Below are positions 54,238 through 64,000 of a stretch of DNA of 64,000 bases, one piece after another. The notes below the pieces were generated by a model, which saw nothing but the letters and a program-made list of their open reading frames with translations, was not told the origin of the DNA and did not search any database. The first letter of the stretch is position 1, and the number at the start of each line of letters is the position of its first letter. The translations under genes were made by a program, and so were the position numbers. The stretch spans positions 2,094,293-2,158,292 of the forward strand of contig NZ_LT630004.1 of assembly GCF_900111815.1 (NCBI RefSeq). The letters run 5' to 3'. Origin of the DNA: Bacillus massilinigeriensis (lineage in GTDB: Bacteria; Bacillota; Bacilli; Bacillales; Cytobacillaceae).

Positions 54238-54321
54238 TTAACTATATACAAACACGTATACAAGACCTATTACAATGAAAATACCACAAAGTATGAGCAA
54301 AAGCCTGGCTAACTTTTCCAA
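54238..54321 (-). CDS. 27-residue single-span membrane peptide (putative)
   Basis: A frame from TTG 54321 to TAA 54238 encodes a peptide with a short charged start (MEKLAR) and then almost only hydrophobic residues (LLLILCGIFIVIGLVYVFVYS). GGGGAG lies nine bases before the TTG and starts directly after the yshE stop, and the terminator follows at once, so the frame fills the space between yshE and its terminator. No family recognised. It may be real or chance. Confidence 0.45.
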   Translation of the reverse strand: MEKLARLLLILCGIFIVIGLVYVFVYS

Positions 54322-54337
54322 CCGCTATTTCTCCCCT

Positions 54338-54742
54338 TTATATTCCTGCCCCTATAATAAATGAAAGTCCCAATGAAATGACAAGTGATAAAAGTCCGAC
54401 AGCTCTGTTATCTTTTTCAATCTCATCATCGATCCTAAAGCTTGGGGTAAGGAACTCAAAAATGAAATAACCTGCAAGCAGCATTACAAATCCAAAAATT
54501 CCCCACCCTACCATCGTGATCAGCGAATCGTGCTGATTGATTGATTGGCGGAAAATATTAGCAACCCCAAGTATCTTCCCTCCCGTAGCCATTGCAACAG
54601 AGACGTTACCCCTCCTGATTTCTTCCCAATTACGGTATTTGGTCACCAATTCAAAAATTGAAAGGAATACAATCATACATAAGACTGCTACGCTATAATA
54701 ACCAGCTGTAAGAACGTATTCGTTTTTCCAAAAGGTATTCAT
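54338..54742 (-). CDS. yshE: YshE-like DUF350 membrane protein
   Basis: A 134-residue protein with four membrane segments (about 15-35, 50-62 weak, 78-98 and 114-132), matching DUF350. NVSVAMATGGKILGVANI and the acidic DDEIEKDNRAVG segment are the conserved parts. It lies 19 bp downstream of mutS2, as in B. subtilis. Function unknown. Confidence 0.85.
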   Translation of the reverse strand: MNTFWKNEYVLTAGYYSVAVLCMIVFLSIFELVTKYRNWEEIRRGNVSVAMATGGKILGVANIFRQSINQHDSLITMVGWGIFGFVMLLAGYFIFEFLTPSFRIDDEIEKDNRAVGLLSLVISLGLSFIIGAGI

Positions 54743-54761
54743 GGCCCATTCTCCCCGCGAG

Positions 54762-57116
54762 CTATTTGAATTCGACGATCGTCACGCCTGTACCGCCTTC
54801 TCCCGCTTCTCCAAATCGGATTTTTTTGACAGCGCGGTGGTTCTTCAAGTATTCTTGGACCCCTCTCATAAGTGCCCCTGTGCCTTTTCCATGTATAATG
54901 GAAACCCTAGGATATCCCGCAAGAAGACTGTCATCGATATACTTTTCTGTCCGCATGAGCGCTTCTTCGTAACGTTCGCCTCTAAGATCGAGTTCTAGAC
55001 TGATGTGATGGTCTCTCCCTTTCACTGTAGCTACTGTCCGGGTTTCTTTCTGTTTCGGCGCGGAGACCCATTGAAGATCTTTTTCTTTCACCTTCATTTT
55101 TAGGATCCCGATTTGCACTGCCCATTCATTTCCTTGAACCTTTTCAAGCAGGTGACCTTTTTGGCCAAAGCTTGTGACCAATACTTCGTCACCGGGTTTT
55201 AAAATGTGCTGATTCTTTTTTGGAGCAGCTTTCTTCTTGATACGGTTCGTTTCAGGAGCAGCTTCCTCTAATCTCTTTCTTGCTGCTATCAATTCATGTT
55301 CCTTTACCTCCGCATGCTTTTCCAAACGTAGTTTTCGCAAATCCTTGATGACTTCCTCTGCTTCGCTTTTTGCATCTTCAACGATTTTGGCTGCCTTTTC
55401 TCTAGCCTTTTCCATCAGGCTATCCTTCTTATCATGATAGACGATGATTTCCTTGCGCAGATCTTCGCGGAGTTTTTCCGATTCTCTTAAAGTATCATGT
55501 GCTTCTTGGAGTTCTTTTTCAGCCAGCCTTTTGCTTTTTTCCAAAGAAGCAATCATGTTCTCCACTTCATTGCTGTCAGCGCTAATATATGTTTTTGCCT
55601 TTTCAATGACAGAACTTCCCAGACCAAGCCTCTTTGAAATTTCAAATGCATTGCTCCTGCCGGGCACCCCGATAAGCAGTTTGTAGGTGGGACTCAATGT
55701 TGCCACATCGAATTCAACGCTTGCGTTAATAACACCCTCCCTATTATAACCATAAGCCTTCAATTCAGGATAATGGGTCGTTGCGATTACCTTCGAACCA
55801 CGGCTGTATACTTCATCAAGGATGGCAATGGCAAGGGCGGCTCCTTCTTGAGGATCCGTGCCTGCACCAAGCTCATCAAAAAGCACAAGGCTGTTCTCAT
55901 CCGCACTTTCTAAAATACCGACAATATTCACCATATGAGATGAAAAAGTACTTAAGCTTTGTTCAATTGATTGTTCATCGCCAATATCTGCAAATACAGA
56001 TGAAAATACACTGACCTCTGAACCATCCAATGCGGGTATTTGCAAACCAGCCTGTGCCATTAGTGTAATAAGGCCAACTGTTTTAAGCGCTACCGTCTTA
56101 CCCCCAGTATTTGGTCCCGTGATCACAATAGTCGAATAATTGTCTCCTAGAGTGATATTATTTGGGATTACTTCTTCAATGGGGATAAGTGGATGCCTTG
56201 CTTGAATGAGACGGATTTTTCCTGCTGCATTTATAGCAGGTTTAGACGCTTTAATCGTCCTTCCATACCGAGCTTTAGCGAACATGAAGTCTAGCACTGC
56301 TAGCACTGTCACAATTTCGAGAAGGTCAGCATCCCACTCAGCTACAAGCAAGCTAAGCTCGATGAGTATCCTTTCGATTTCCTGCTGTTCTTTCACTCGT
56401 ATTTCCTGGAGTTCATTGTTCAGCTGGACAATTGCTTGTGGTTCAATAAACAATGTTTGCCCGGAAGCACTTTGATCATGGATAATTCCGCCATAATGCG
56501 CCCTGTACTCCTGTTTTACAGGTATGACAAAGCGATCGTTCCGAATCGTGACAATTGCGTCGGAAAGCATTTTTTGCGCATTGGAAGACCTAATCATGCT
56601 TTCAAGCCTTTCCCTGACCTTCGCTTCCCTTGAACGTAGCTGCTGTCGAAGAGACCTTAAAATATCGCTGGCACTATCTAATACCTCTCCGCCTTCATCT
56701 ACCGCTTTCCTTATCGCTTCTTCCAAATCCGCTAGGACAGCAATCCTTCCGGCATATTCGTCCAATAGCGGCAGGCTGGTTTCTTCATTCATTTCGTGGA
56801 TGAATCGTTTTATCATTCTCGCCGCATGAATCGTACTAGCAGTCTGCGTCAGTTCCTGCGGGCTAAGCATACCGCCTATTGCTGCCCTTTTGACATGCGG
56901 ACGTATATCAAATATTCCCCCTAAAGGAACATTTCCTTTTAACCTCAATACTGTACTAGCTTCGTCTGTTTCCTCTTGGAGCCGGACCACCTCTTGAAAA
57001 TCAGTAGACGGAACGAGCGCTTCCGCTTTTTCCCTTCCAAGCGGGGATGACACATGACGTAGCAATTCTTCTACAATTTTGTTAAACTCAAGCGTTTTAC
57101 GCACTCTTTGAAGCAC
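54762..57116 (-). CDS. mutS2: endonuclease MutS2
   Basis: MutS paralog with an endonuclease tail; recent work on Bacillus relatives links it to rescue of collided ribosomes, earlier work to suppression of recombination. P-loop GPNTGGKT is near residue 333, [12 protein letters not shown] near 410, a long coiled coil spans about 515-635, and the C-terminal Smr domain ([25 protein letters not shown]) starts near 708. It starts with GTG at 57116, seven bases after AAGGAGG. Length 784. Confidence 0.96.
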   Translation of the reverse strand: MLQRVRKTLEFNKIVEELLRHVSSPLGREKAEALVPSTDFQEVVRLQEETDEASTVLRLKGNVPLGGIFDIRPHVKRAAIGGMLSPQELTQTASTIHAARMIKRFIHEMNEETSLPLLDEYAGRIAVLADLEEAIRKAVDEGGEVLDSASDILRSLRQQLRSREAKVRERLESMIRSSNAQKMLSDAIVTIRNDRFVIPVKQEYRAHYGGIIHDQSASGQTLFIEPQAIVQLNNELQEIRVKEQQEIERILIELSLLVAEWDADLLEIVTVLAVLDFMFAKARYGRTIKASKPAINAAGKIRLIQARHPLIPIEEVIPNNITLGDNYSTIVITGPNTGGKTVALKTVGLITLMAQAGLQIPALDGSEVSVFSSVFADIGDEQSIEQSLSTFSSHMVNIVGILESADENSLVLFDELGAGTDPQEGAALAIAILDEVYSRGSKVIATTHYPELKAYGYNREGVINASVEFDVATLSPTYKLLIGVPGRSNAFEISKRLGLGSSVIEKAKTYISADSNEVENMIASLEKSKRLAEKELQEAHDTLRESEKLREDLRKEIIVYHDKKDSLMEKAREKAAKIVEDAKSEAEEVIKDLRKLRLEKHAEVKEHELIAARKRLEEAAPETNRIKKKAAPKKNQHILKPGDEVLVTSFGQKGHLLEKVQGNEWAVQIGILKMKVKEKDLQWVSAPKQKETRTVATVKGRDHHISLELDLRGERYEEALMRTEKYIDDSLLAGYPRVSIIHGKGTGALMRGVQEYLKNHRAVKKIRFGEAGEGGTGVTIVEFK

Positions 57117-57142
57117 GCAGATACCTCCTTATGCGTGGAAGC

Positions 57143-58867
57143 TCACTTGCTTCTCCGCCTGTGCAAATAATCATAAAGTTCCTCTAATGGCAAAGCATTT
57201 AGTACTGTTTCTCTTTTTATCCAGCCTTTTCTTGCAGCCTTCACACCGATTTCCATATGGGAGAGCATTTCGGTTTTATGTGCATCGGTATTAATCATTA
57301 TCTTTACACCCGCATCCTGTGCCTTTTTTAAACTCGATGCTGATAAATCAAGTCTATGAGGGTTTGCATTCAGCTCAAGCGCAGTATTTGTTGCCGTTGC
57401 AACTGCAATTAGCTTATCTATATCAACAGCATACCCTTCACGTCTTCCAATCAGTCTTCCGGTAGGGTGTGCGATAATATCAACATGAGGATTTTCCATG
57501 GCTGCCTGCAATCTTGCCATTATCTTTTCTACTGGCTGTGAAAATGAAGAGTGTATTGATGCTATGACAATGTCTAGCTCGGCAAGGAGACTGTCCTCAT
57601 AATCGAGCGTCCCATCGGGAAGTATATCCATTTCAATTCCTGCAAGAATGGTGAAATCATCGAACCTCTCATTAATTTTACGGATTTCCTCGATTTGCTT
57701 TCTCACTCGGTCAGGGGTCAGGCCGTTGGCAACCTTTAAGTATTGTGAATGATCGGTAATTGCCATATAACGGTATCCTTTTTTTCTGCAGGCATCCGCC
57801 ATCTCTTCAATAGAATGGGCTCCATCGCTCCACGCTGTGTGCATGTGAAGATCACCCTTAATATCATTTAGGGATACTAGGCCGTAATCCTCGTGGTATT
57901 GTTCCACTTCTTTACCATCTTCCCGAAGTTCAGGGGGAATGAATGGAAGGTTGAAATGGTGGTAGAAATCATCTTCACTGTCAAAAGTAGCGATTTCTCC
58001 GGTTTCAGTGTTCTCCACACCATATTCGCTTATTTTATCACCGCGCTCTTTTGCAAGCTGGCGCATACGGACGTTATGTTCCTTCGAGCCAGTAAAATGA
58101 TGGAGCGCTGTTGCAAATTCTTTTTCTTTCACAAGCCGAAAATCAGCATTCACTTCATAATCAAAGTCAAATGTCAGCGATACTTTTGTTTCTCCTGCAG
58201 CGATAACTTCTTTAATCCTCGAAAGTTGCAGCAACCCTTGCTTTACCAATTGGGCATCTTCAACTGCAAGGATGTAATCCAAATCCTTGACTGTTTCTTT
58301 CATGCGCCTAAGGCTTCCTGCTCTTTCAAATTTTAAGATGCCGGGAAGATTCATCATCTCGTCCTCTAATGAATGTGCTATCCCCAGCATATATGCTATT
58401 GGTAATCTTTCCGGTCTCTTTCCAACAGAAGCGATAGCCTCTAGAATTTTCTCTTCCGACTTCTTGCCAAATCCTGATAACTCCCTTACTTTCCCGGATT
58501 TGCAGGCTTCTTCAAGGCTATCTCTATTTTCTATTCCAAGCTCCTTATATAGCTTGGCCAATTTCTTACCGCCAAGTCCAGGGACTTTCAGAAGAGGAAT
58601 CAATCCCTTTGGAACCTCTTCCTGAAGTTCCTTTAATACAGATGATGCACCAGTTTCCATGTATTCTTCAATTACTGCTGCCGTTCCTTTTCCTATGCCA
58701 GGAAGTGCTGTCACATTCCCTAATTCAGACAGACTCCGCTCATCTCCTTCAAGCGCTCCAGCAGCTTTCCGGAAGGCCGCCACTTTAAAGGGATTTTCTC
58801 CTTTCAGCTCCATATAGACAGCAATTGCCTCAAGTAGGCTGATTACATCTTTTTTATTTGCTTGCAT
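57143..58867 (-). CDS. polX: DNA polymerase X (PolX) with PHP domain
   Basis: Family X polymerase for gap filling in base excision repair, with 3'-5' exonuclease in the PHP domain. The N-terminal half has helix-hairpin-helix motifs (LPGIGKGTA near 53, VPGLGGKKL near 95) and a polymerase core (GSLRRMKETVKDLDYIL). The PHP domain starts near residue 335 (GDLHMHTAWSDG) with ITDHSQ and further metal ligands. Length 574 is typical. GGGGGAAAAGCGT precedes the ATG. Confidence 0.95.
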   Translation of the reverse strand: MQANKKDVISLLEAIAVYMELKGENPFKVAAFRKAAGALEGDERSLSELGNVTALPGIGKGTAAVIEEYMETGASSVLKELQEEVPKGLIPLLKVPGLGGKKLAKLYKELGIENRDSLEEACKSGKVRELSGFGKKSEEKILEAIASVGKRPERLPIAYMLGIAHSLEDEMMNLPGILKFERAGSLRRMKETVKDLDYILAVEDAQLVKQGLLQLSRIKEVIAAGETKVSLTFDFDYEVNADFRLVKEKEFATALHHFTGSKEHNVRMRQLAKERGDKISEYGVENTETGEIATFDSEDDFYHHFNLPFIPPELREDGKEVEQYHEDYGLVSLNDIKGDLHMHTAWSDGAHSIEEMADACRKKGYRYMAITDHSQYLKVANGLTPDRVRKQIEEIRKINERFDDFTILAGIEMDILPDGTLDYEDSLLAELDIVIASIHSSFSQPVEKIMARLQAAMENPHVDIIAHPTGRLIGRREGYAVDIDKLIAVATATNTALELNANPHRLDLSASSLKKAQDAGVKIMINTDAHKTEMLSHMEIGVKAARKGWIKRETVLNALPLEELYDYLHRRRSK

Positions 58868-58918
58868 ACGCTTTTCCCCCCTTGCATCGTTTCATCAGAC
58901 GCTTTCTTTAAAACAAAA

Positions 58919-58938
58919 ACTTCTCTTGTCAGAGAAGT
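58919..58938 (-). terminator. terminator of cvpA
   Basis: ACTTCTC (58919-58925) pairs with GAGAAGT (58932-58938), followed by TTTTGTTTT on the minus strand. It overlaps the cvpA stop codon and separates zapA-cvpA from polX. Confidence 0.7.
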
Positions 58939-59477
58939 CATGCCGAATATTCCAACCAAAGCTCCTTAAGCTGCGATGAAAGCAATGGAGTGTGTTTCAC
59001 CATGCCCTCAGCAAGGAAAGAATCCTGAAGAGGTACCTGAATGGCTTCAAGCGGTAGCAGTGCCGAGATATATAGCAAAATAAATGCGATTACATAAACC
59101 TCTGCAAATCCGAGGATTCCTCCGGCCCAGATGTTCACAGTCTTTACAACTGGAAGGTGAGCGACAAAATCAAGCATCGAACCAATGATTTGAAGAACAA
59201 TTTTGATGCCAAAGAAAATAATTGCAAAAGCAATTGCCCTGTAAAATCCTTGTTCTACCGCTTCACTTCCTAATACAAGGCCTGCTGCAGGATAACTGTC
59301 CGCATTGGGATACGGTATCCAAAGTGTCAGTTTCTCCCCAAGTTTCACACAGTAAAGAGTGGCCACAATAAAAGCCAGAATAAAGCCGGTCATGTGGATA
59401 GATTGAAGAACGAATCCCCTCTTAAGACCGATGAGAAAACCGGCAAGCAGCAGAATTAGCAATATGATATCGAGCAA
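58938..59477 (-). CDS. cvpA: CvpA-family membrane protein (YshB)
   Basis: A 179-residue protein with four membrane segments (about 1-17, 25-45, 78-98 and 115-140) and the CvpA start LDIILLILLLAGFLIGLKRGFVLQ. E. coli CvpA is linked to colicin V production and bile stress; the Bacillus role is unknown. It starts with TTG at 59477, 7 bp after zapA, after GGATGGATGATGAAAA. Confidence 0.85.
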   Translation of the reverse strand: MLDIILLILLLAGFLIGLKRGFVLQSIHMTGFILAFIVATLYCVKLGEKLTLWIPYPNADSYPAAGLVLGSEAVEQGFYRAIAFAIIFFGIKIVLQIIGSMLDFVAHLPVVKTVNIWAGGILGFAEVYVIAFILLYISALLPLEAIQVPLQDSFLAEGMVKHTPLLSSQLKELWLEYSA

Positions 59478-59483
59478 TTTTCA

Positions 59484-59750
59484 TCATCCATCCTTTTTGC
59501 GGTTGTTTTCAGCTTCTAATTTTTCAGCATAGTCCTTCATTTTTATATAATCATTCACAGCGTTCACAGCAGTCAGAACAGCCAGCTTATTGATATCGAG
59601 AGAAGGATTCATCGAGCTGATTTCACGCATTTTATCATCAACCAACGAGGCAATGAGCCTGATATGGCTGGTACTTTCCGCGCCGACTATTGTATACTGT
59701 TGTCCATATATATCTACAGTCGTGCGGTTTTTTTTTGTCTCTGACAACAT
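59484..59750 (-). CDS. zapA: cell division protein ZapA
   Basis: An 88-residue FtsZ-bundling protein. The N-terminal part has [14 protein letters not shown]; the C-terminal half is a coiled coil (MRE... to [11 protein letters not shown]). It is divergent from rnhC. The order rnhC-zapA-cvpA-polX-mutS2 is that of B. subtilis. Confidence 0.93.
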   Translation of the reverse strand: MLSETKKNRTTVDIYGQQYTIVGAESTSHIRLIASLVDDKMREISSMNPSLDINKLAVLTAVNAVNDYIKMKDYAEKLEAENNRKKDG

Positions 59751-59886
59751 TCATGCCTCCATTCGTAAGAATCCTACTCTATACTATAACATGAACAGAA
59801 AGCTCAGGAAAGCAGGACATGCCGCAGATTGGCAGGTTAGTTTGGACCATGGAAGAAGAAGAATGATGGATAAGGGAGGTTTCCAG

Positions 59887-60816
59887 ATGGGAAACACCGT
59901 ATTGAAAAAAGGTTTGAAGGAAATCAATTCGATGAAGGATTATTATAAGTCTTTCCTAACAGAAAACGTGCCGCCGGGGGCAATATTCTCAGCAAAAACA
60001 GCTCTGTGTTCCATAACAGCTTACAAATCCGGAAAGGTACTATTCCAGGGAAAAGGCGGCATGGAGGAAGCTGCAAAATGGGGAAACCCGGAGCCTAGCG
60101 GCAGCGAAAATAAATTGCAAAAAAGCGGGACTTCTGCGCTGCCTCCGAATCTTCCTTCCATGTCAGTTATCGGCTCTGATGAAGTGGGTACTGGCGACTA
60201 TTTCGGACCAATTACCGTTTGCGCAGCGTATGCTAGGAGTTCCGATCTTGCCCTACTTAAGGAACTCGGAGTCCAGGATTCCAAAAACCTGAAAGATGAT
60301 CGTATCATTGAAATCGCTAAACAGCTTGTTACGTTTTTACCTTATAGCCTTTTAACGCTAAAAAATGAAAAATATAATGAATTGCAAAAGTCAGGTATGT
60401 CTCAAGGAAAGATGAAGGGCCTTCTGCATAATCAGGCGATCCAGCATCTACTAAACAAAATTGCCCCCGAAGAGCCGGAAGCCATCCTAATCGACCAATT
60501 CGCTCAAAAGGAAGTGTATTATAACTATTTGAAAGGTCAGCCGACTATCGTGCGTGACCGAGTCTACTTCAGCACAAAGGCAGAAGGAATCCACCTTGCG
60601 GTTGCTGCTGCTTCCATGATTGCCCGGTATGCTTTTGTTCAGCGCTTTGATGCACTCAGTAAGGAGGCCGGCTTCATTATCCCAAAAGGAGCAGGAGCAC
60701 AAGTCGACATCGCAGCAGCAAAGCTAATTAAGAGCAAAGGTGCTGAGTGCCTTAATGAGTTTGTCAAATTGCATTTTGCCAACACAGATAAAGCAATGAA
60801 GCTTTCGAAAAAATAA
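59887..60816 (+). CDS. rnhC: ribonuclease HIII
   Basis: Removes RNA from RNA-DNA hybrids. From ATG 59887, placed after AAGGGAGG, it has 309 residues. The frame is open from 59590, but the extra 99 codons cover zapA antisense. The N-terminal TBP-like substrate domain (about 1-90) precedes the catalytic core with SVIGSDEVGTGDYFGP (DEXGXG, about 95-110), DSKNLKDDRI and IDQFA. Plus strand, convergent with pheT across a repeat-rich gap. Confidence 0.95.
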   Translation: MGNTVLKKGLKEINSMKDYYKSFLTENVPPGAIFSAKTALCSITAYKSGKVLFQGKGGMEEAAKWGNPEPSGSENKLQKSGTSALPPNLPSMSVIGSDEVGTGDYFGPITVCAAYARSSDLALLKELGVQDSKNLKDDRIIEIAKQLVTFLPYSLLTLKNEKYNELQKSGMSQGKMKGLLHNQAIQHLLNKIAPEEPEAILIDQFAQKEVYYNYLKGQPTIVRDRVYFSTKAEGIHLAVAAASMIARYAFVQRFDALSKEAGFIIPKGAGAQVDIAAAKLIKSKGAECLNEFVKLHFANTDKAMKLSKK

Positions 60817-60837
60817 AAGAAAAGCGATTTTTTCGAA
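60804..60837 (+). terminator. hairpin at the rnhC stop codon
   Basis: TTCGAAAAAAT (60804-60814) pairs with ATTTTTTCGAA (60827-60837), a perfect 11-bp stem, AT-rich and without a long T tail. Confidence 0.5.
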
Positions 60838-61393
60838 GCAACTAATAAATCTGCTATGCCGAAAACAAAGCTGTAAGATAGTTTAGAAATAATGAAGGAT
60901 TTCGCCAACTATTTTTTTATATTTGCGTCACCATGCTGTTGAAGCGGGTGGCGCAAAGACTACTGAAAGAGCGGCATGACAGATGATACCCCTTCATGTC
61001 TGACAGCAGCCAGCTCCCCCACACACCCGCGGAAAGCGAAGCTTCTTAAGCGGAGATCAACAGCAACATTTGAGCTTAGGACTTAGTTATGAGCTCAGCA
61101 TACTAATATCCTCCTCAACCCCTTAAAAATTGCCATTTTTATTGGTTTTTTTGTTAAATGAGGAGCATTTTTGATGATGGAAGACAATTTTTTTAAAAGC
61201 TGGCTTCGATAACCGGTTACACACGCAGATTTAGCCTGAATCGAGGTATCGTGTGGGAGGCTATCAACGGTAATCAGCGATTTATCTACGGTAAATGCCA
61301 ATTTATCTACGGTAATCGGCCGGATATCTACGGTAAACACTAAAATATCTACGGTAGCTTCCATTAACATTAATCCTAGCAACAGTAACAGCG
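60838..61393. other. rnhC-pheT intergenic region with nested repeats
   Basis: About 555 bp, no gene supported. It holds what looks like a full degenerate copy of the Bacillaceae intergenic repeat (about 60945-61063: left end GAAGCGGGTGGCGCAAAGAC, right end CCGCGGAAAGCGAAGC...GATCAACAGC), then composite element R3 (61110-61380). The 95-codon minus-strand frame over R3 lacks a ribosome binding site. Confidence 0.6.
61110..61380. repeat. composite element R3: palindrome plus five 21-bp units
   Basis: Units start at 61263, 61284, 61305, 61326 and 61347; the first is ATCAACGGT and four are ATCTACGGT. The palindrome TAACCGGTTA (61210-61219) starts 53 bp before unit 1. Upstream, CCCCTTAAAAATTGCCATTT, GGAG (61162) and an ATGATG (61174-61179) align with R1. 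One base is missing between GGAG and the palindrome compared with R1 and R2, which breaks the reading frame. Confidence 0.8.
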
Positions 61394-61440
61394 AAAAAAG
61401 CCATGCTTCATTCCAAGATGGAAATAAGCGTGGCTTTTTT
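61394..61440 (-). terminator. terminator of pheT
   Basis: AAAAAAGCCATGCTT (61394-61408) pairs with AAGCGTGGCTTTTTT (61426-61440), one G-U-type pair, with a small inner hairpin TTCCA/TGGAA. Confidence 0.88.
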
Positions 61441-61460
61441 CGTTTTGCTGTTTCTCTTTT

Positions 61461-63875
61461 TTATCCTCTTAAATGTGCGCCTGCCTGCTCTTTTACTGCA
61501 GCAAGTACCTTTTCATGCGCCTTTGCAATATCTTCATCTGTTAATGTCTTTTCTGGATCATAATACTTTAGAGAGAAGGCAATCGACTTCTTCCCTTCTT
61601 CCATACGATCTCCTTCGTAAAGATCGAATACCCCTACATCCTTCAATAGCTTTCCGCCAGCTTCCCGAATGATGCTTTGGAGTTCACCTGATGTTTTATC
61701 CTTATCCACTACAAGAGCAATATCCCTAGTTATTGAAGGGAACCTTGGGATAGATGTATAGGCTAACGGCGCTGTTTCTGCTGCGACTAGCTTTTTCAAA
61801 GAAAGTTCAAAAACAAATGTTTCTTTTAAATCCATATCCTTTTGGACAACAGGATGGACTTGGCCAACGAAACCGATACTTTCTCCGTCTAGAAGGAGAT
61901 CAGCTGTTCTGCCAGGATGCAATCCTTCCACTTCCGCAGCCCTGAACTCCATTCTTTCTTCCAAGCCAAGCTTAGCAAATAAACCTTCGAGAATCCCCTT
62001 TAAGACATAAAAGTCTACCGGCTTCTTCTCGCCTTGCCATGGGTGACTTTCCCACATTCCAGTTATAGCAGCAGCTAAGTGCTCCCTTTCTTCCGGAAGC
62101 TCTGAATCTCCATTCCCTAAAAAGACGGTTCCAGTTTCGTAAACAGCAACGCTTTCGTTCTGCCTTGCATTATTATACTTTAGAACTTCAAGCAGTTGAG
62201 GAACAATGCTAAGGCGAAGCATGCTGCGCTCCTCGCTCATTGGCATGGACAGTTCAACTGGTTCCCTTGTTTCAATGGCATATTGCAGCGCCTTTTCTCT
62301 GCTTGTCAAGGAGTAGGTCACTGCTTGATACAAGCCTGCACCCTCTAAATAGCTCCTAACAACCCTGCGCTTTTTCTGATATTCAGAAAGCATGCCTGGA
62401 GCGAACGGCGCAACCGGCAATGTAGAAGGTAAACGATCGTACCCATAGAGTCGTGCAATTTCCTCAATTAAATCTTCTTCTATGAAAATATCCCCTCTTC
62501 GGGATGGAACGCTGACTGTAATAGAGTCGACATCGACACAAGCTCCGAATTGAAGGCGAGAGAAAATGTCCTCTATCTCTGACATTTCTAATTCGGTTCC
62601 TAGCACAGCATTAATTTTCCCAAGTGTTGTTGTTACCTTATTCTCTTTTCGCTCAAGATGGTCTGCCACAACGGTACCCGAAAGCACTTCTCCACCCGCA
62701 AGCTGCTCCATCAACTCGGCAGCGCGTTCTGCAGCTGCACGCACTCGTTCAGGATCGACACCTTTTTCGTATCGTGCGCTTGCTTCACTCCTTAAAGCGT
62801 GGTCTTTCGAAGATTTTCTAATCGCTGCGCCCGTAAAATAAGCTGATTCAATAAGCACGTTGGTAGTATCAGCGCTTACTTCCGTATTTGCACCGCCCAT
62901 TACGCCTGCAAGGGCAACAGGGTTGGAACCATTTGTGATGACAAGATGTTCTTCTGTCAAATTCCGCTTTACGTTATCAAGCGTTTCAATTGTCTCCCCA
63001 GCCTTTGCTCGGCGAACGAGGATCTCCTTGGATTCAAGCTTGTCATAGTCAAATGCATGGAGAGGCTGCCCATACTCTAGAAGAACCAAGTTAGTAATGT
63101 CAACGACATTGTTATGTGGACGAATTCCAGCAGCCATTAGCCTTCCTTGAAGCCATAACGGAGAAGGACCAATCTTAACGTTTTTCACAATCTTTGCGGT
63201 GTAAAGTGGATTATCGTCCTTTGCTTCTACATTTACTGTAATGTAATCGGATGCATCCTTAGATACTGCTGAAGGTGCTGGCTCAGGAAACTGCACTTCT
63301 TTTCCAAGTATCGCCGCTGTCTCATAAGCTACTCCTAGCATACTCATGCAGTCTGCTCTGTTTGGCGTAAGACCCAACTCAAGAATTTCATCATCCCTTC
63401 CGAGAAGAGCCATTGCATCTTGACCAACTTCTGTATCAGCAGGGAATACATAAATACCTTCCGCATACTCCTTCGCAATTAGCTTTCCTTCAATGCCAAG
63501 TTCCTGCAGAGAGCAAATCATTCCATGGGACGCTTCACCGCGCAGCTTTGCCTTCTTGATTTTGAAATTCCCTGGCAACACTGCTCCAACTGTCGCAACA
63601 GCCACTTTTTGTCCTTTGGCAACGTTCGGTGCTCCACAAATAATTTGTACAGGTTCGCCATCACCGAGATCAACTAGCGTTTTATTGAGCTTTTCAGCAT
63701 TAGGGTGCTTTTCGCACTCGAGAACATGGCCGACTACTACTCCGCTTACACCTGCATTTAATTTATCAACACTTTCGACTTCAATCCCGCTCTTTGTAAT
63801 TCTTTCTCCAAGTTCTTCCGCAGAAACACCGTTCAGATCGACATATTCCTGCAGCCATTTATAAGATACCAGCAT
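61461..63875 (-). CDS. pheT: phenylalanyl-tRNA synthetase beta subunit
   Basis: Beta chain of the alpha2-beta2 enzyme; holds editing and tRNA-binding domains. The N-terminal EMAP-like tRNA-binding domain (about 40-150), B3/B4 editing domain (about 210-395), B5 domain (about 405-480) and C-terminal ferredoxin-fold anticodon-binding domain (about 710-804, [18 protein letters not shown]) are all present. Length 804 equals that of B. subtilis as I recall. TAGGAGGAAATATAACC precedes the ATG, 15 bp after pheS. Confidence 0.97.
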   Translation of the reverse strand: MLVSYKWLQEYVDLNGVSAEELGERITKSGIEVESVDKLNAGVSGVVVGHVLECEKHPNAEKLNKTLVDLGDGEPVQIICGAPNVAKGQKVAVATVGAVLPGNFKIKKAKLRGEASHGMICSLQELGIEGKLIAKEYAEGIYVFPADTEVGQDAMALLGRDDEILELGLTPNRADCMSMLGVAYETAAILGKEVQFPEPAPSAVSKDASDYITVNVEAKDDNPLYTAKIVKNVKIGPSPLWLQGRLMAAGIRPHNNVVDITNLVLLEYGQPLHAFDYDKLESKEILVRRAKAGETIETLDNVKRNLTEEHLVITNGSNPVALAGVMGGANTEVSADTTNVLIESAYFTGAAIRKSSKDHALRSEASARYEKGVDPERVRAAAERAAELMEQLAGGEVLSGTVVADHLERKENKVTTTLGKINAVLGTELEMSEIEDIFSRLQFGACVDVDSITVSVPSRRGDIFIEEDLIEEIARLYGYDRLPSTLPVAPFAPGMLSEYQKKRRVVRSYLEGAGLYQAVTYSLTSREKALQYAIETREPVELSMPMSEERSMLRLSIVPQLLEVLKYNNARQNESVAVYETGTVFLGNGDSELPEEREHLAAAITGMWESHPWQGEKKPVDFYVLKGILEGLFAKLGLEERMEFRAAEVEGLHPGRTADLLLDGESIGFVGQVHPVVQKDMDLKETFVFELSLKKLVAAETAPLAYTSIPRFPSITRDIALVVDKDKTSGELQSIIREAGGKLLKDVGVFDLYEGDRMEEGKKSIAFSLKYYDPEKTLTDEDIAKAHEKVLAAVKEQAGAHLRG

Positions 63876-63889
63876 GGTTATATTTCCTC

Positions 63890-64000
<111 letters not shown>

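Noticed and set aside
59690-59712. zapA N-terminus shares TVDIYG with the 21-bp units
   Set aside because: The similarity is a single short stretch, not periodic, and belongs to the conserved ZapA protein; most likely chance.
59590-59886. 99-codon N-terminal extension of rnhC
   Set aside because: It is antisense to zapA; the SD and family alignment place the start at 59887.
61095-61382. 95-codon minus-strand ORF with TVD heptads over R3
   Set aside because: No ribosome binding site; the matching frame in R2 is closed by two stops, so it is not conserved as coding.

Overview
The window is a chromosomal segment of a spore-forming member of the Bacillaceae. Its backbone matches, as I recall it, the Bacillus subtilis region from pheS to folC, and nearly every gene lies on the minus strand, so the biological reading direction is from the right edge (pheS, pheT) to the left edge (folC). 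The organism type is supported by sporulation genes (spoVID, ysxE, gerE, gerM, lonB), a T-box before valS, a lysine riboswitch before lysC, Fur, FadR and PhoP-like sites, and frequent TTG/GTG starts placed by strong GGAGG ribosome binding sites.

Right to left: 64.0-53.1 kb holds pheS (partial), pheT, rnhC (plus strand), zapA, cvpA, polX, mutS2, yshE with a tiny downstream ORF, a deleted lcfA remnant, fadR and fadB. 52.2-50 kb holds etfB, etfA and trxA. 49.8-41.9 kb is an accessory block between trxA and uvrC: a Fur-boxed lipoprotein, an epimerase remnant, a flippase-like membrane protein, a membrane phosphodiesterase, a GT2 glycosyltransferase, a second Fur-boxed pair (exported protein plus FTR1 iron permease) and a multi-spanning GT39-like protein whose stop codon overlaps the uvrC start. 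41.9-36.9 kb is uvrC, lysC, yslB (plus strand) and sdhCAB. 34.1-28.7 kb is gerE, a MarR regulator, racE, gerM, rph, rdgB, a YfcE-type phosphodiesterase and a tRNA-Arg. 28.6-26.1 kb is scarred: an orphan zinc-ribbon gene, a broken IS4-type transposase fused to a leuC lacking about two thirds of its 5' part, then intact leuD. The ilv-leu genes that lie here in B. subtilis are absent. 25.5-14.0 kb holds phoD (plus), a TPR gene, tig, clpX, lonB, lonA, engB and ysxD (plus). 13.8-7.6 kb is the hemAXCDBL operon (glutamyl-tRNA to uroporphyrinogen III). 7.3-0.3 kb holds spoVID, ysxE, a small plus-strand ORF, valS and folC.

The most unusual signal is in intergenic DNA. Three composite elements (about 25.74-26.04, 32.11-32.42 and 61.11-61.38 kb) each carry exactly five units of a motif close to ATCTACGGTAA at an exact 21-bp period, with a 10-14 bp palindrome whose TAA-cg-TTA core starts exactly 53 bp before the first unit in all three. 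A fourth locus at 144-194 repeats a different core, TGGTTGATT, three times, also at exactly 21 bp. All four lie beside copies of what looks like a degenerate Bacillaceae intergenic repeat. The arrays may be DNA or RNA sites, or decaying copies of a small gene encoding IYG-heptapeptide repeats; evidence for both is given. All positions and motifs were read by eye; no searches or folding programs were run.
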